Source: Lachnoanaerobaculum sp. OBRC5-5
GTDB lineage: Bacteria > Bacillota > Clostridia > Lachnospirales > Lachnospiraceae
Direction: 5' to 3'
DNA length: 64,000 nucleotides
NCBI RefSeq assembly: GCF_000296385.1
Contig: NZ_JH815185.1
Location: 1,010,684 to 1,074,683, forward strand
A program made the translations under genes and the position numbers. Positions 16,181 through 24,781 of the stretch are shown piece by piece (the first letter of the stretch is position 1; every line of letters starts with the position of its first letter). A model generated the notes under the pieces. It did not search any database. It saw only the letters and a list, made by a program, of their open reading frames with translations, and had not been told where the DNA came from.

Positions 16181-16909
16181 CTATCTTTTAACTCTCTTTA
16201 TTGAACGAACAATAAGGTTTGATGCATCTGTATTGCTAAACTCCGCTATAGCCGCCGTTATAACCGCTACAAGCTCCAAATCATCCTCAAGATTTTCAGG
16301 CTCGTTTACAGCAGCCGCCTCGATTACAGGTTCTTCCTTAGTCTTTGCTTTTAATTTATTTTCAAATACATTTATATACTTAAACAAGCTTATAAGGAAT
16401 GATATAAAAATCAATATAATAAATACCGTTCCCATACCTAGAACTGTATTAAGTGCGGCCTTTTCCATATTTTCAAGAACACTGTACTTAGGTGTGATAG
16501 AAAATACCGCTACCTGATTTGTTTTGCTGTCAAAACCGAGTGTCATCTCGGATTTTCTGTTTTCACCGGAATAATTTACCTTAACAACATAATTGCCTTC
16601 TGAAGCTGAGACTTTTGTATCATCAATACCTACAAGATCTCCGACAAGTTCTTTTGTTGATTTAAAGTTTTTTACACCTTCGGCAAATGCCGTCTGACCG
16701 TTTTGCTCTACACTGTCAATTACCTGGTCAAGCTCCGCATCATTCATTTTATACAGCTGATTCAATAAACTTTCAGCCTGTACCGGAAGCTGATTTGAAA
16801 TATCCTCAGGTATTGAACTCTCAGAGTCGGCCTTTTTACCGCATGCACTAAGTGCCAGCATGGCAATCATAAACAGACTTAAGATTAAATACTTTATTCT
16901 CTTTTTCAT
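16181..16909 (-). CDS. OadG-family gamma subunit fused to an exported lipoprotein domain
   Basis: This 242-residue protein begins with a lipoprotein signal (lipobox LSAC, Cys23). A 120-residue extracytoplasmic domain resembling DUF3887 follows, then one transmembrane helix (about 155-175) and a charged cytoplasmic tail ending RSIKRVKR. The helix and tail are typical of OadG, the small subunit that anchors and assembles decarboxylase complexes. Ordinary OadG has about 80-110 residues, so the N-terminal exported half is an addition. It sits between the MmdA-like and biotin genes. Confidence 0.75.
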   Translation of the reverse strand: MKKRIKYLILSLFMIAMLALSACGKKADSESSIPEDISNQLPVQAESLLNQLYKMNDAELDQVIDSVEQNGQTAFAEGVKNFKSTKELVGDLVGIDDTKVSASEGNYVVKVNYSGENRKSEMTLGFDSKTNQVAVFSITPKYSVLENMEKAALNTVLGMGTVFIILIFISFLISLFKYINVFENKLKAKTKEEPVIEAAAVNEPENLEDDLELVAVITAAIAEFSNTDASNLIVRSIKRVKR

Positions 16910-16918
16910 GATCCACCT

Positions 16919-18370
16919 CTAAATTGATCCATGTTTCTTATATGGACGATCTTCTTTCTTTGTAAAAAGCATTTCAAAGGCTGCCAACAATCTCTTTCTT
17001 GTATCTGCTACCGTAATAATATCATCTACATATCCTCTTCTTGCAGCATATACGGCTGAATTTTGTAAGTTCTCATACTCTCTTGTTTTCTTGTCAAGAG
17101 TTGCCTTTATATCTTCACTTGAATCAATTTCTTTTGAATATATTATCTTTACAGCCTCACTTGCATTCATCATACCCATTTTCGCATTTTCCCATGCAAA
17201 AACTATATCGGCACCTATTGATTTTGAATTCATTGAAAGTGAAGCGCTTCCGTAAGCATCACCTACTATAAGGCTGACCTTAGGAACTGTTGCATTTGCA
17301 TATGCATATGTAAGCTTTGCACCTGCCTTAGGCATTCTCTTCTCGCTGCATTTTGTAGCTCTGTATCCTTTTACATCTACAAGTGTAAGTACCGGAATAT
17401 TGAAGGCGTCACAGAATTCAACAAAACCTGCCGCCTTATCACTTCCCTGATGAGAAAGTACATTTTCAAACTCATCTGCAATCTCGCCGTTCTCATCATA
17501 AAGTGCTCTTCTGTTTGCTACTACACCTACAGTATTACCGTTTAATCTGATAAAACCTGTAAACATCTCTCTTGCAAAATTTTTCTTTACTTCAAGCACA
17601 TATCCGCTGTCTGAAATAATATTCAGTGCAAGTGCGGGATCGCTTATTCTACCTTCAAGTTCAGGTGTAAGTCTGTTTAAATCATCTGTGCACTCGATAT
17701 ATGACATATCATCTTCATTATTTGCAGGAAGAACTGAAATAAGCTCTCTGATTCCTGAAATGATTTCAGACTCGGTTCCTATAAAATCAACCAAACCTGT
17801 GGATTCCGATTGGAACTTGGCACTTGAAAAATCATTCTTATCCTGTGAATTCCCGTTTATAGCATTTGGTGAATTTACAAAGACCTTTGCCTTATCCTTC
17901 TCCATAAATACAAAATCACTGAGTCCGTTGCTGATAGCCATTCCGCCGCCGCTTAGACCGAACACAGCCTGTATCTGTGGAATAACTCCACTTGCTTTTG
18001 TCTGTGCTAAATATATTTTTCCAAAGGCATCCAATGCATCAAAAGACTCTTCCAGTCTCAGACCTGCACAATCAACAAGCCCTACTACCGGTGCTCCCAT
18101 CTTCATTGCCATATCATATAGTGCAACAATCTTCTTTGCATGCATTTCTCCTATTGAGCCGCCAAGCACTGAAGGATCCTGACTATACACATATACCAGA
18201 CTGTCATTAATCGTACCGTAACCTGTCAATACACCATCCTTTGGAGTATCCTTATCAGATAGATTGAAATCTGTGTTCCTTGAACTTATATATGAGCCAA
18301 TTTCCACAAAACTTCCGGTATCGAGCAAATCTTCAATTCGTTTCATAGCAGAAACTCCTATTTGAGCCAT
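16919..18370 (-). CDS. Acyl-CoA carboxyltransferase, MmdA/12S type
   Basis: The 483-residue crotonase-fold carboxyltransferase has two halves. The first has the SQDPSVLGGSIGEMHAKK segment and LSGGGMA; the second has VGVVANRRALYD, VDVKGYRATKCSEKR, GDAYGSASLSM and GADIVFAW. The pattern fits methylmalonyl-CoA, propionyl-CoA or glutaconyl-CoA carboxyltransferases; the exact acyl-CoA cannot be read. The start is set at ATG 18370, eight bases after GGAGG. A TTG six bases upstream lies too close to that site. It is the first gene of the operon. Confidence 0.85.
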   Translation of the reverse strand: MAQIGVSAMKRIEDLLDTGSFVEIGSYISSRNTDFNLSDKDTPKDGVLTGYGTINDSLVYVYSQDPSVLGGSIGEMHAKKIVALYDMAMKMGAPVVGLVDCAGLRLEESFDALDAFGKIYLAQTKASGVIPQIQAVFGLSGGGMAISNGLSDFVFMEKDKAKVFVNSPNAINGNSQDKNDFSSAKFQSESTGLVDFIGTESEIISGIRELISVLPANNEDDMSYIECTDDLNRLTPELEGRISDPALALNIISDSGYVLEVKKNFAREMFTGFIRLNGNTVGVVANRRALYDENGEIADEFENVLSHQGSDKAAGFVEFCDAFNIPVLTLVDVKGYRATKCSEKRMPKAGAKLTYAYANATVPKVSLIVGDAYGSASLSMNSKSIGADIVFAWENAKMGMMNASEAVKIIYSKEIDSSEDIKATLDKKTREYENLQNSAVYAARRGYVDDIITVADTRKRLLAAFEMLFTKKEDRPYKKHGSI

Positions 18371-18402
18371 ATACAAACCTCCGTTTTAATTAATAAGTTG
18401 TT

Positions 18403-18426
18403 GTGATCTAAATAGATTTTGATCAC
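18403..18426. promoter_or_regulatory. 24-bp imperfect palindrome, candidate operator
   Basis: GTGATC (18403-18408) and GATCAC (18421-18426) frame a 12-base centre, and 20 of 24 positions are symmetric. It lies between the likely -10 box of the carboxytransferase operon and its ribosome binding site, a position suited to repression. No regulator gene adjoins it. Confidence 0.45.
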
Positions 18427-18432
18427 CGTGAT

Positions 18433-18461
18433 ATTATATTTTAATAAAAAATATAGCATCA
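18433..18461 (-). promoter_or_regulatory. Probable promoter of the carboxytransferase operon
   Basis: The minus strand has a perfect TATAAT (18433-18438). The hexamer 17 bases upstream is TGATGC (18456-18461), a poor -35, so activation may be needed. An ATCACCG-GATATT motif occurs on both sides of the -10 (18422-18435 and 18458-18469) and may be a second protein site. Confidence 0.45.
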
Positions 18462-18604
18462 CCGATATTGTTAAATACAAAACAATCTTAAGCTATTTTA
18501 TAATGAAATCAACAAAAAAACAAGGGCAAAAGCAGTGAAATAATATTCATTTCTGTCAATTTTTTTTACTGTTGTATAAAACCACAACAGGTAAGCATAT
18601 AATA

Positions 18605-18644
18605 AAACTCACAGAAAAAAATTTAATTTTATTTCTGTGAGTTT
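18605..18644. terminator. 13-bp stem terminator-like hairpin
   Basis: AAACTCACAGAAA (18605-18617) pairs perfectly with 18632-18644 around a 14-base AT loop. On the minus strand it follows the broken gene ending at 18664, with T-rich sequence after it. Confidence 0.65.
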
Positions 18645-18663
18645 GTATTTAAAGCAACAATTA

Positions 18664-19045
18664 TCAAGACTTTAGATACTGCTTAAAGTTTTCTTCACTC
18701 ATATCCGCCCTTTTCGCAGCTTCCGATACACTTAATATGCCATCCTTTACCAAAGAAATAAGCACACTTATCACACCTTCTTTTCTACCTCTTGCTTCCA
18801 CTTTATCCAGTACCTCACACATTGTTACACTCTCCTTTCTACTAAGCTCGTTTATCGTTTCTTCAAATCTGTCATCTTTTGTCATTGCAGACATTAACAT
18901 CAAAAGCTCATCTACATGTTTGATTACCGTCTCGCACGCAACATAATCATTACTTACACGCATCTGATACAAATAATCAGCAAGTATCCAAAAATCACTC
19001 CTAAACTTATCTATTGTAGTTTGAGTACAAAATGTATTATCAAGG
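18664..19045 (-). pseudogene. C-terminal remnant of an Rpn/PD-(D/E)XK transposase-like nuclease
   Basis: About 125 C-terminal residues are recognisable: a helical region (SDFWILADYLYQM), a linker with VEARGRKEGVISVL and a terminal ILSVSEAAKRADMSEENF helix-turn-helix-like tail. This layout is common at the end of Rpn-family recombination-promoting nucleases. The catalytic N-terminal half is missing. The open frame runs on to 19257, but that part is out of frame inside the neighbouring coding remnant and is Lys/Ile/Leu-rich noise. Confidence 0.55.
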
Positions 19046-19704
19046 AAATAGAAAATTAAAAGTTTTTTTAAGTTCTGTCTCGAAAAGAGAATAGTCATTA
19101 TATTCAATAACAAGTTTAGATATTTCTTTTCTAAAATCACCTTTATTTTTATTATCATGAGAAGAAACGTATTTTTCGGATAGAATACTAAACAAATTTT
19201 TTCCATTAACAAAGTATTCTTTATCATCCTTAACTGGTTTTTTTCTCTTTTCATCATCAGCTTTTTTAGAAGCTATATTTTGTAAATACTCTGTTCTAAA
19301 CCAATTTACTTCTGATTCAAGTTCAAATAGACAATCTCTAATTTGTCTCATTAAATCGAAGTTTTCTTTATCGAAAAGTTGAACCTTTAAGTACTTTTCA
19401 AGGCTTTCAATAGGGAGAAATAGTATATTATCACTTGGTATCGAATACCATAAAGTACTCTCTTTCTTTTTTTCTGTTACAATATTTTTAACATCGCCAT
19501 CAATAATGCTAATAATACGGGCATTTTCAGAAAGAACCTTATCAATCATAAGGTTTCGATGTAAATCTAATGTGTTTTCATATCCACCAACAGGTAGAAT
19601 CTGTATGCGTTTGTTTTGATTAAGTTTAAGCTTGTTAATAAATAAACCTAGATTATTCATGTCAACGCCATGAAAGTGGCTGAAAGCCCCATTATTACTA
19701 TGTT
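19040..19704 (-). pseudogene. 5'-truncated gene with a TOPRIM-like segment
   Basis: A coherent frame ends at 19040 and is open to a TAA at 19705-19707. An in-frame ATG exists at 19660, but protein-like sequence (NGAFSHFHGVD) continues upstream of it without a start or ribosome binding site. The visible part has a strand-turn with IISIIDGDV, resembling the DxD of TOPRIM domains in OLD-type or AAA-linked nucleases, then a charged helical C-terminus ending FNFLFP. The N-terminal part is gone, presumably lost when the transposon at 19.7 kb arrived. Intact relatives may be phage-defence nucleases; that is only a guess. Confidence 0.45.
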
Positions 19705-21240
19705 TTTACTAAATATTATCATTCACTTATCAAGTGAATGAAAAAAGAGCGTCCATTTGTGGTAAAATTAAGGTGCTAAAACTCAAAAATCACACAAAGG
19801 AGCCCTCTATGAGTATTGTAAACACCTTATCACTTGAAAGCAATAGAAAAATTAAAATTAATTTCGATGGAGGCGATTTATCCTCCGATGCAGGCTTACT
19901 TTTTATAAAAGAATTCGTAAGTAAACTTGGCATTGATAAACTTTTCAGTCAATCATTTAAAACCAATGATTCTGCATTATTCCGTTATCATACTGATAAA
20001 GAAAACCTTCTTCAGATGATATATATGATCATTGCAGGCTATTTTGAAGATGACACTTCAGATGAACTTACAAATGATCCTGTGTTTAAAGCAGTACTTA
20101 ATAAAGGAACTTTAGCATCACAACCGACTATTTCAAAATTTCATAATCGAATGGATGAGGATTCTCTGAATCAGTTCCTTTCAATAAATCAAATTCTTCG
20201 AAAGAAAGTTTATAGCATTCAGATGCCTGAAGCTATCATTTTAGATTTAGATTCAACACTTCTTAATGCCTACGGCAAGCAGGAAGGCATAGCATTTAAC
20301 TTTCACTATCAAAGTAACGGTTACCATCCGCTTGTTTGCTACGATGGAATTACCGGAGATTTAATTAAAATTCAGCTCCGGGATGGAACTCAGTATTCAA
20401 GTACAGGGGTTGTGGACTTTCTTCAGCCTATACTTGATGAATATCTTGAAGACTTTCCGGAAATTAAACTTCTCCTTCGCGGAGATAGTGGCTTTGCAAC
20501 ACCGAGTTTATATAAACAGTGTGAAGAAAACGGTACCGGCTATGTAATTCGTTTGAAAGAAAATGCTGTACTTCGTGATAAGGCATCATATCTTGTAGAT
20601 GAACTTGATGAAATTACAAAAAACAACAAAGTAGATTATGCTGTAGCTTATGGTGAATTCATGTATCAGGCAGGTCCTTGGCCTTATGAAAGACGTGTTG
20701 TCTGTAAAGTTGAAAAACCTGAAAACCAAATGACATATATGTATACATTTGTTGTTACAAACATGGAGTCATCCCCTGAATATCTAATCAAGTTCTATTG
20801 TAAAAGAGGCTTGATGGAAAACTTCATAAAGGAAAGTAAAATAGGTTTTGACTTTGCCTCTGTCAGCAGTCATACAAGGATTGTAAATGCCAACAGGCTC
20901 CAAATACATGCACTTGCTTATAATATATTTAATTGGTTTAGACGATTGGCATTATCTGCAAATATGAGAAACCAACGTATTGATACTGTCCGTCTAAAAC
21001 TGCTTAAGATTGCTGCAAAAGTAATTCGTTCAGCAAGGTATATAACATTCAAGCTGTGTAGCAGTTGCCCATATAAGTATGAGTTCTATGAGACCCTATC
21101 CAATATCAGCAATCTATGTATACAGCTTGAATAACAACTAATAATGAACCTTGACAGCTTGATAACTACTTGTAAACCATACTTAGGGGAAGTCTGCCCA
21201 TTTTTAGGTGTATTAAGTCAGTTACAGCGTCATGAATTAA
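19705..21240 (+). mobile_element. IS1380-family insertion sequence, ends not resolved
   Basis: An intact IS1380-type transposase gene is flanked by non-coding DNA of unlike origin. The left boundary is placed where the truncated frame stops (about 19705). The right boundary is a guess within 21170-21310. I could not find convincing terminal inverted repeats or a short target duplication by eye. Confidence 0.5.
19809..21134 (+). CDS. IS1380-family transposase
   Basis: The 441-residue DDE transposase starts at ATG 19809 (SIVNTLSLESNRK), after AAAGGAG. A 25-codon upstream extension of the frame has no ribosome binding site. The N-terminal FDGGDLSSDAGLLF motif is diagnostic of IS1380. Catalytic acids are visible as LDLDSTLLNAYG, LLRGDSGFATP and the Glu of RGLMENFIKE. 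The C-terminal HALAYNIFNWFRR is also typical. The frame is intact. It presumably transposes the surrounding element. Confidence 0.88.
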   Translation: MSIVNTLSLESNRKIKINFDGGDLSSDAGLLFIKEFVSKLGIDKLFSQSFKTNDSALFRYHTDKENLLQMIYMIIAGYFEDDTSDELTNDPVFKAVLNKGTLASQPTISKFHNRMDEDSLNQFLSINQILRKKVYSIQMPEAIILDLDSTLLNAYGKQEGIAFNFHYQSNGYHPLVCYDGITGDLIKIQLRDGTQYSSTGVVDFLQPILDEYLEDFPEIKLLLRGDSGFATPSLYKQCEENGTGYVIRLKENAVLRDKASYLVDELDEITKNNKVDYAVAYGEFMYQAGPWPYERRVVCKVEKPENQMTYMYTFVVTNMESSPEYLIKFYCKRGLMENFIKESKIGFDFASVSSHTRIVNANRLQIHALAYNIFNWFRRLALSANMRNQRIDTVRLKLLKIAAKVIRSARYITFKLCSSCPYKYEFYETLSNISNLCIQLE

Positions 21241-21330
21241 ATTTGAAGATTTATAGCACAGTACTTAATTTAAATATTGTGTCGTGAATAATTCAGGCTT
21301 ACTTTTAAAAAATTTATTTTTTCTACTTAC

Positions 21331-21645
21331 TCAGCGAACTGAACAACCGTATATTAAAGACAACAGTACTGTAATCAATATACGAATTATAATATGAGAC
21401 AATTGTAAATTTCCAACTATATAACCGGTAAAAATTACCAATGGAATCATTAACACTAAGGAAAGATATACAAGCCATGGTAGATTCTTGACTGTAGCCG
21501 AAATCAAAAAAATAGCTCCGATAAAATATAGCAAGTGAATGCTTTGAAAACCTATCTCTTTCATTTCCGCAATCACTGCAATAAGAGTCAGAATTGCATA
21601 CAATGCGATAAATGCTCTAGAAAAAATATTAAGTGCAATTTTCAA
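21331..21645 (-). CDS. Small membrane protein, unknown
   Basis: The 104-residue protein is almost entirely hydrophobic, with about four membrane helices separated by short loops. No family is recognised. It starts at TTG 21645 after a strong GGAGGAAG. It stands alone between two transposon remnants. It could be a cargo gene or a surviving chromosomal gene; nothing indicates function. Confidence 0.5.
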   Translation of the reverse strand: MKIALNIFSRAFIALYAILTLIAVIAEMKEIGFQSIHLLYFIGAIFLISATVKNLPWLVYLSLVLMIPLVIFTGYIVGNLQLSHIIIRILITVLLSLIYGCSVR

Positions 21646-21677
21646 TTTTCTTCCTCCTTTTGAATAAAATTATAATA

Positions 21678-21694
21678 GGCGTTTGCGAAACGCC
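21678..21694. repeat. Perfect 7-bp stem palindrome
   Basis: GGCGTTT, the loop GCG, then AAACGCC. It lies just left of the broken IS1182-like gene. It shares its GCGAAAC core with the hairpin at 23203-23232. Confidence 0.5.
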
Positions 21695-21808
21695 CAAAGC
21701 CGTATAAATACTACACTTTTTTGCTTCTGAATATAAAAATCTCCTCTCGGTTTGTGATATAATGGATTTGCAAAAAACATATGCCACATCCCTAAAGGAG
21801 ACAATACT

Positions 21809-23076
21809 ATGATATCACAAAAACAACTCTCTTTGGCAGATATTTTTGAAGATTGTAAAGATATTTTTGAATCTGACAAACCTCAGTTTCTTACTCTGCT
21901 CAAAAATCACATTGACCTTGATGAAATTATTCCGGACATCTGAGAGAATTCTGCGGCTTTACCAAAGTTCCTGATGCCTCTAAAATAACTCGTTTTAAAC
22001 AGGATTTTTTATCGGACTTACAAGCTGTTTTTGATAAGCTTGTTGATATAACTGAACCGATATGTAGGGATATTGATAACAACCTTGCTTCTATGCTTTT
22101 GTTTGACACTTCAGGTATTGAAGCTTATGTAACCGAAAATAATCCTAAGTACGCCAACCGCATTATCAGGCAGCTCAAATCCTATGCAAAATCTATGAAT
22201 TTTGATAGTTCTTATGACCCTTATAAGGCTGTATATGCCTCTATGCCTACATCAGCTTCATCAAATCATGAGGTTAAACAGCAGTACATTAACGGGCATT
22301 TCTGCTATGCTTACAAGTTCGGTATTATTACCAATGGACTTGGAATTGTTCGCTCCATTGATTTTTACAACAAGAATTATCTTGCTTCTCATCCTGACAT
22401 TGTAGTTGAAAAGAAAGCAAAGTCTCCGGATAAACACAAATCTCTTGCTGATCCCAAAGCTTTACTTCCTACCTTAAAAGACTTTAAAACAAGGCATCCG
22501 GGTATTAAACCATCTATATTCCTTGGTGATGCAGCCTTTGATACCATTGAGATTTACAAATCACTTTTTGAAGATTTCAATTTCAAAAAAGCATTTATTC
22601 CTTTAAAAGTTAATCTTTCAATGGATAATGTTAAATATACATTCAATGAAAATGGTATTCCTTGTTGCCCTCATGATCCTTCACTTCCAATGAAACGGGA
22701 AGGAAGTAAATCCCATTTAAAGAACAAGCTTCCTACAATGAAGTTTGTATGTCCAAAAATGAAATTGGAATACAATCGACAAGACAAGTCCAAAAGACGT
22801 GTCTGTCACTGTGAAAGTCCCTGTACAACTTCTTCCTGTGGTAGAATGATTTATGTTTATCCTGAAAAGAATCTCAGAGCTTATCCCGGAGTAGAACGAG
22901 GTTCTAAAGAATGGGATGAAACATGTTTCTGCATTGCCAAACGGAAAACAACAAATGAAAAAACACTGCATTCCGATTTACTGTTAGCCGGTATATCACA
23001 GTTATTAACTGTAGTTGTTGCTGATAAAATCAACCAACGACAACATATCAGAAGTTTAAAATCTTTAATTGCTTAG
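21809..23076 (+). pseudogene. IS1182-like transposase, broken by frameshift and probable internal deletion
   Basis: A good start (ATG 21809 after AAAGGAG) opens 44 codons, starting ISQKQLSLADIFEDCKD, that end at TGA 21941-21943. The rest of the protein continues in another frame with REFCGFTKVPDASK and runs to 23076. It includes the first catalytic Asp in FDTSGIEAYV, GDAAFDTIE and a Cys-rich segment near 22790-22850. In relatives I recall, about 60 residues separate the two parts, so an internal deletion rather than a one-base slip is likely. Short related direct repeats (TATAA..ACTACACTT near 21702 and 23091) lie near the ends, but inverted ends were not found. Confidence 0.78.
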
Positions 23077-23151
23077 GACTCATCAACTTTATATAAGCAC
23101 TACACTTATTAAAGTGCGCCCAAATCTTGCAGTTGTCAACTTTTCAGCTTA

Positions 23152-23174
23152 AAATTTGTGCTTTGCACAAATTT
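23152..23174. repeat. Perfect 10-bp stem hairpin
   Basis: AAATTTGTGC, the loop TTT, then GCACAAATTT. It is not followed by a T run on either strand, so it is not an ordinary terminator. It lies about 75 bases after the broken transposase. Confidence 0.6.
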
Positions 23175-23202
23175 ATCCTTGTATACAATAATGATTGCGA
23201 AC

Positions 23203-23232
23203 GAGCTCAGCGAGTTTCGCAATTACATATTA
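23203..23232. repeat. Hairpin with GCGAA/TTCGC arms
   Basis: ATTGCGAA and TTCGCAAT pair around a 14-base GC-richer loop containing GAGCTC. The arms resemble those of the palindrome at 21678. It may belong to a family of small interspersed palindromes. Confidence 0.5.
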
Positions 23233-23782
23233 CTTGATTTTTATCCATTGAATTGACGGTTCAAATTTTTCGCAATTATTGCAGGTAACAGACCAATTCA
23301 ATTTTCACTCAAAATATTTTTTCTTCCTTTTGCCACTCGTTAAAATGATATGCATATTTACACATGAAACCATTGATAGGACTATAGTTAAATACTAAAG
23401 CAACAGGAGGAAATATACCACCATAGTTATTGTCATTATACATACCATAGATATTGCGATTATCATTACTGTCAAAGCATTTATATAATTTAAACATATA
23501 GAGAGTCACCTGTGGATTCTTCCATCCAAAATAAATTGAACATAAAGCGTTTGACCTTTCTCAAATGTTCATAACTGTATATATTTATATAATTACAACT
23601 TAAATCTTTTAACATTAATACTACGGCGTTCTTTTTTGTGATACTTTGCAGCTCTCATATTGAGCAATACGAACAGCATCACTCTTTTATGAGAATCCTA
23701 TTTCAACACCTAAGCCTTTTTTAGTGTCATTCCTCTAAATTTTCATACAATCTAATAATATCACAAAACTTAAAACTAATCA

Positions 23783-23830
23783 AATAAACTTAATAAAAGT
23801 ATTGACAATAAACTTAATAAAAGTATTAAC
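23783..23830. repeat. Two tandem copies of a 24-bp AT-rich unit
   Basis: 23783-23806 and 23807-23830 are identical except for one G/A difference. The unit contains TTGACA at its junction, so a plus-strand promoter-like arrangement arises, but no gene follows. Confidence 0.7.
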
Positions 23831-23921
23831 AATAATAAAATACTATTATTTTATGTATAAATACATTATATAGATTTTATATTTATGCATAATCTATCAT
23901 TTTATTTAATACACTCCCACT

Positions 23922-23951
23922 AAAAAAGGGAGGCTCGTAGCCTCCTTTTTT
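23922..23951. terminator. Terminator of the nucleoside salvage operon
   Basis: GGAGGCT/AGCCTCC with a three-base loop is flanked by six A on one side and six T on the other. It directly follows, and partly overlaps, the stop codon of the purine nucleoside phosphorylase gene. It can work in both directions. Confidence 0.85.
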
Positions 23952-24771
23952 ACATATTCTTTATTATACTTTTTACCAGTCCCTCAAAAATATGAGATAC
24001 TTTATTTGCAGCTTCTGAAACCTCTTCATGGCTGAGAGGTTGATCCAAGATACCTGCCGCCATATTTGTAAAGCATGAAATACCGCAGATTTCTATGCCC
24101 ATATGATTTGCAGCGACAGCCTCTATCGCAGTGGACATACCTACGGCATCGGCGCCAAGTAATCTGGCGAGTTTTACCTCGGCAGGTGTCTCATAAGCAG
24201 GACCGCTAAATTGCATATATACGCCTTCTCTTAATGTAACTCCCACTTCCTTTGCCGACTTTCTCACCACATCCTGAAGTCTCTTTGAATAAACATTACT
24301 CATATCGGGAAATCTTGTGCCGAATTCACCTATGTTTTCTCCAATAAGCGGTGAAGGTACTATAGTTGATATATGATCTGTAATCATCATCAAATCACCC
24401 GGCTTATATGAAGTATTTACAGCGCCTGCAGCGTTTGTAAGAATTAACTTCTTTGCTCCGAGCATAATCATAAGTCTTGTAGGAAGTACAACATCTGTTA
24501 CAGGATAGCCCTCATAGTAGTGAACTCTTCCCTTCATAATAACCGTCTTTACACCCTCAACCGTACCGAAAAGGAATCTTCCGTCATGGCCTGCTACGGT
24601 TGATACAGGGAATCCCTCAATACTTGAATATGGAATCTCACATTCAACTTCCATATGCTTTGCAAACTCACCAAGTCCTGATCCCAGTACTAAAGCAACT
24701 TCAGGTGTAAAATCTGTAACAGTTCTGATATAATCATAGCTCTTTTTTACTTTTTCAAAAACCGGATTCAT
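23950..24771 (-). CDS. punA: Purine nucleoside phosphorylase, trimeric type
   Basis: The 273-residue enzyme splits purine (deoxy)nucleosides with phosphate into base and (deoxy)ribose-1-phosphate. Motifs are VLGSGLGEFA (phosphate loop), KGRVHYYEGY, LTNAAGAVN and QFSGPAYETPAEV, and the purine-site Asn in SCFTNMAAG is present. Length and motifs fit the low-molecular-mass trimeric class specific for guanosine and inosine. It is last in the nucleoside operon, ten bases after deoB. Confidence 0.92.
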   Translation of the reverse strand: MNPVFEKVKKSYDYIRTVTDFTPEVALVLGSGLGEFAKHMEVECEIPYSSIEGFPVSTVAGHDGRFLFGTVEGVKTVIMKGRVHYYEGYPVTDVVLPTRLMIMLGAKKLILTNAAGAVNTSYKPGDLMMITDHISTIVPSPLIGENIGEFGTRFPDMSNVYSKRLQDVVRKSAKEVGVTLREGVYMQFSGPAYETPAEVKLARLLGADAVGMSTAIEAVAANHMGIEICGISCFTNMAAGILDQPLSHEEVSEAANKVSHIFEGLVKSIIKNM

Positions 24772-24781
24772 ATAACCTCCA

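Larger units (their letters stand above)
23077..23949. other. 873-bp gene-poor stretch between mobile remnants and the nucleoside operon
   Basis: The stretch holds two strong palindromes (23152-23174 and 23203-23232), a 24-bp tandem duplication (23783-23830) and the terminator of the nucleoside operon (23922-23951). A 66-codon minus frame at 23309-23509 has Asn/Tyr-rich sequence, no clear ribosome binding site and no recognised family. It may be a gene fragment. The rest is AT-rich with nothing supportable. Confidence 0.6.

Noticed and set aside
18664-19257. 197-codon frame taken as one gene
   Set aside because: Its first half overlaps another coding remnant in a different frame and is low-complexity. 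Only the C-terminal part is real.
19661-21310. Terminal inverted repeats for the IS1380 element
   Set aside because: Several short similarities were examined, such as ATTCAC and GCCCATT motifs, but none formed a convincing inverted pair at matching distances.
23309-23509. 66-codon minus-strand frame
   Set aside because: No clear start signal or family. It may be a fragment, so it is mentioned only in the description of the gap.
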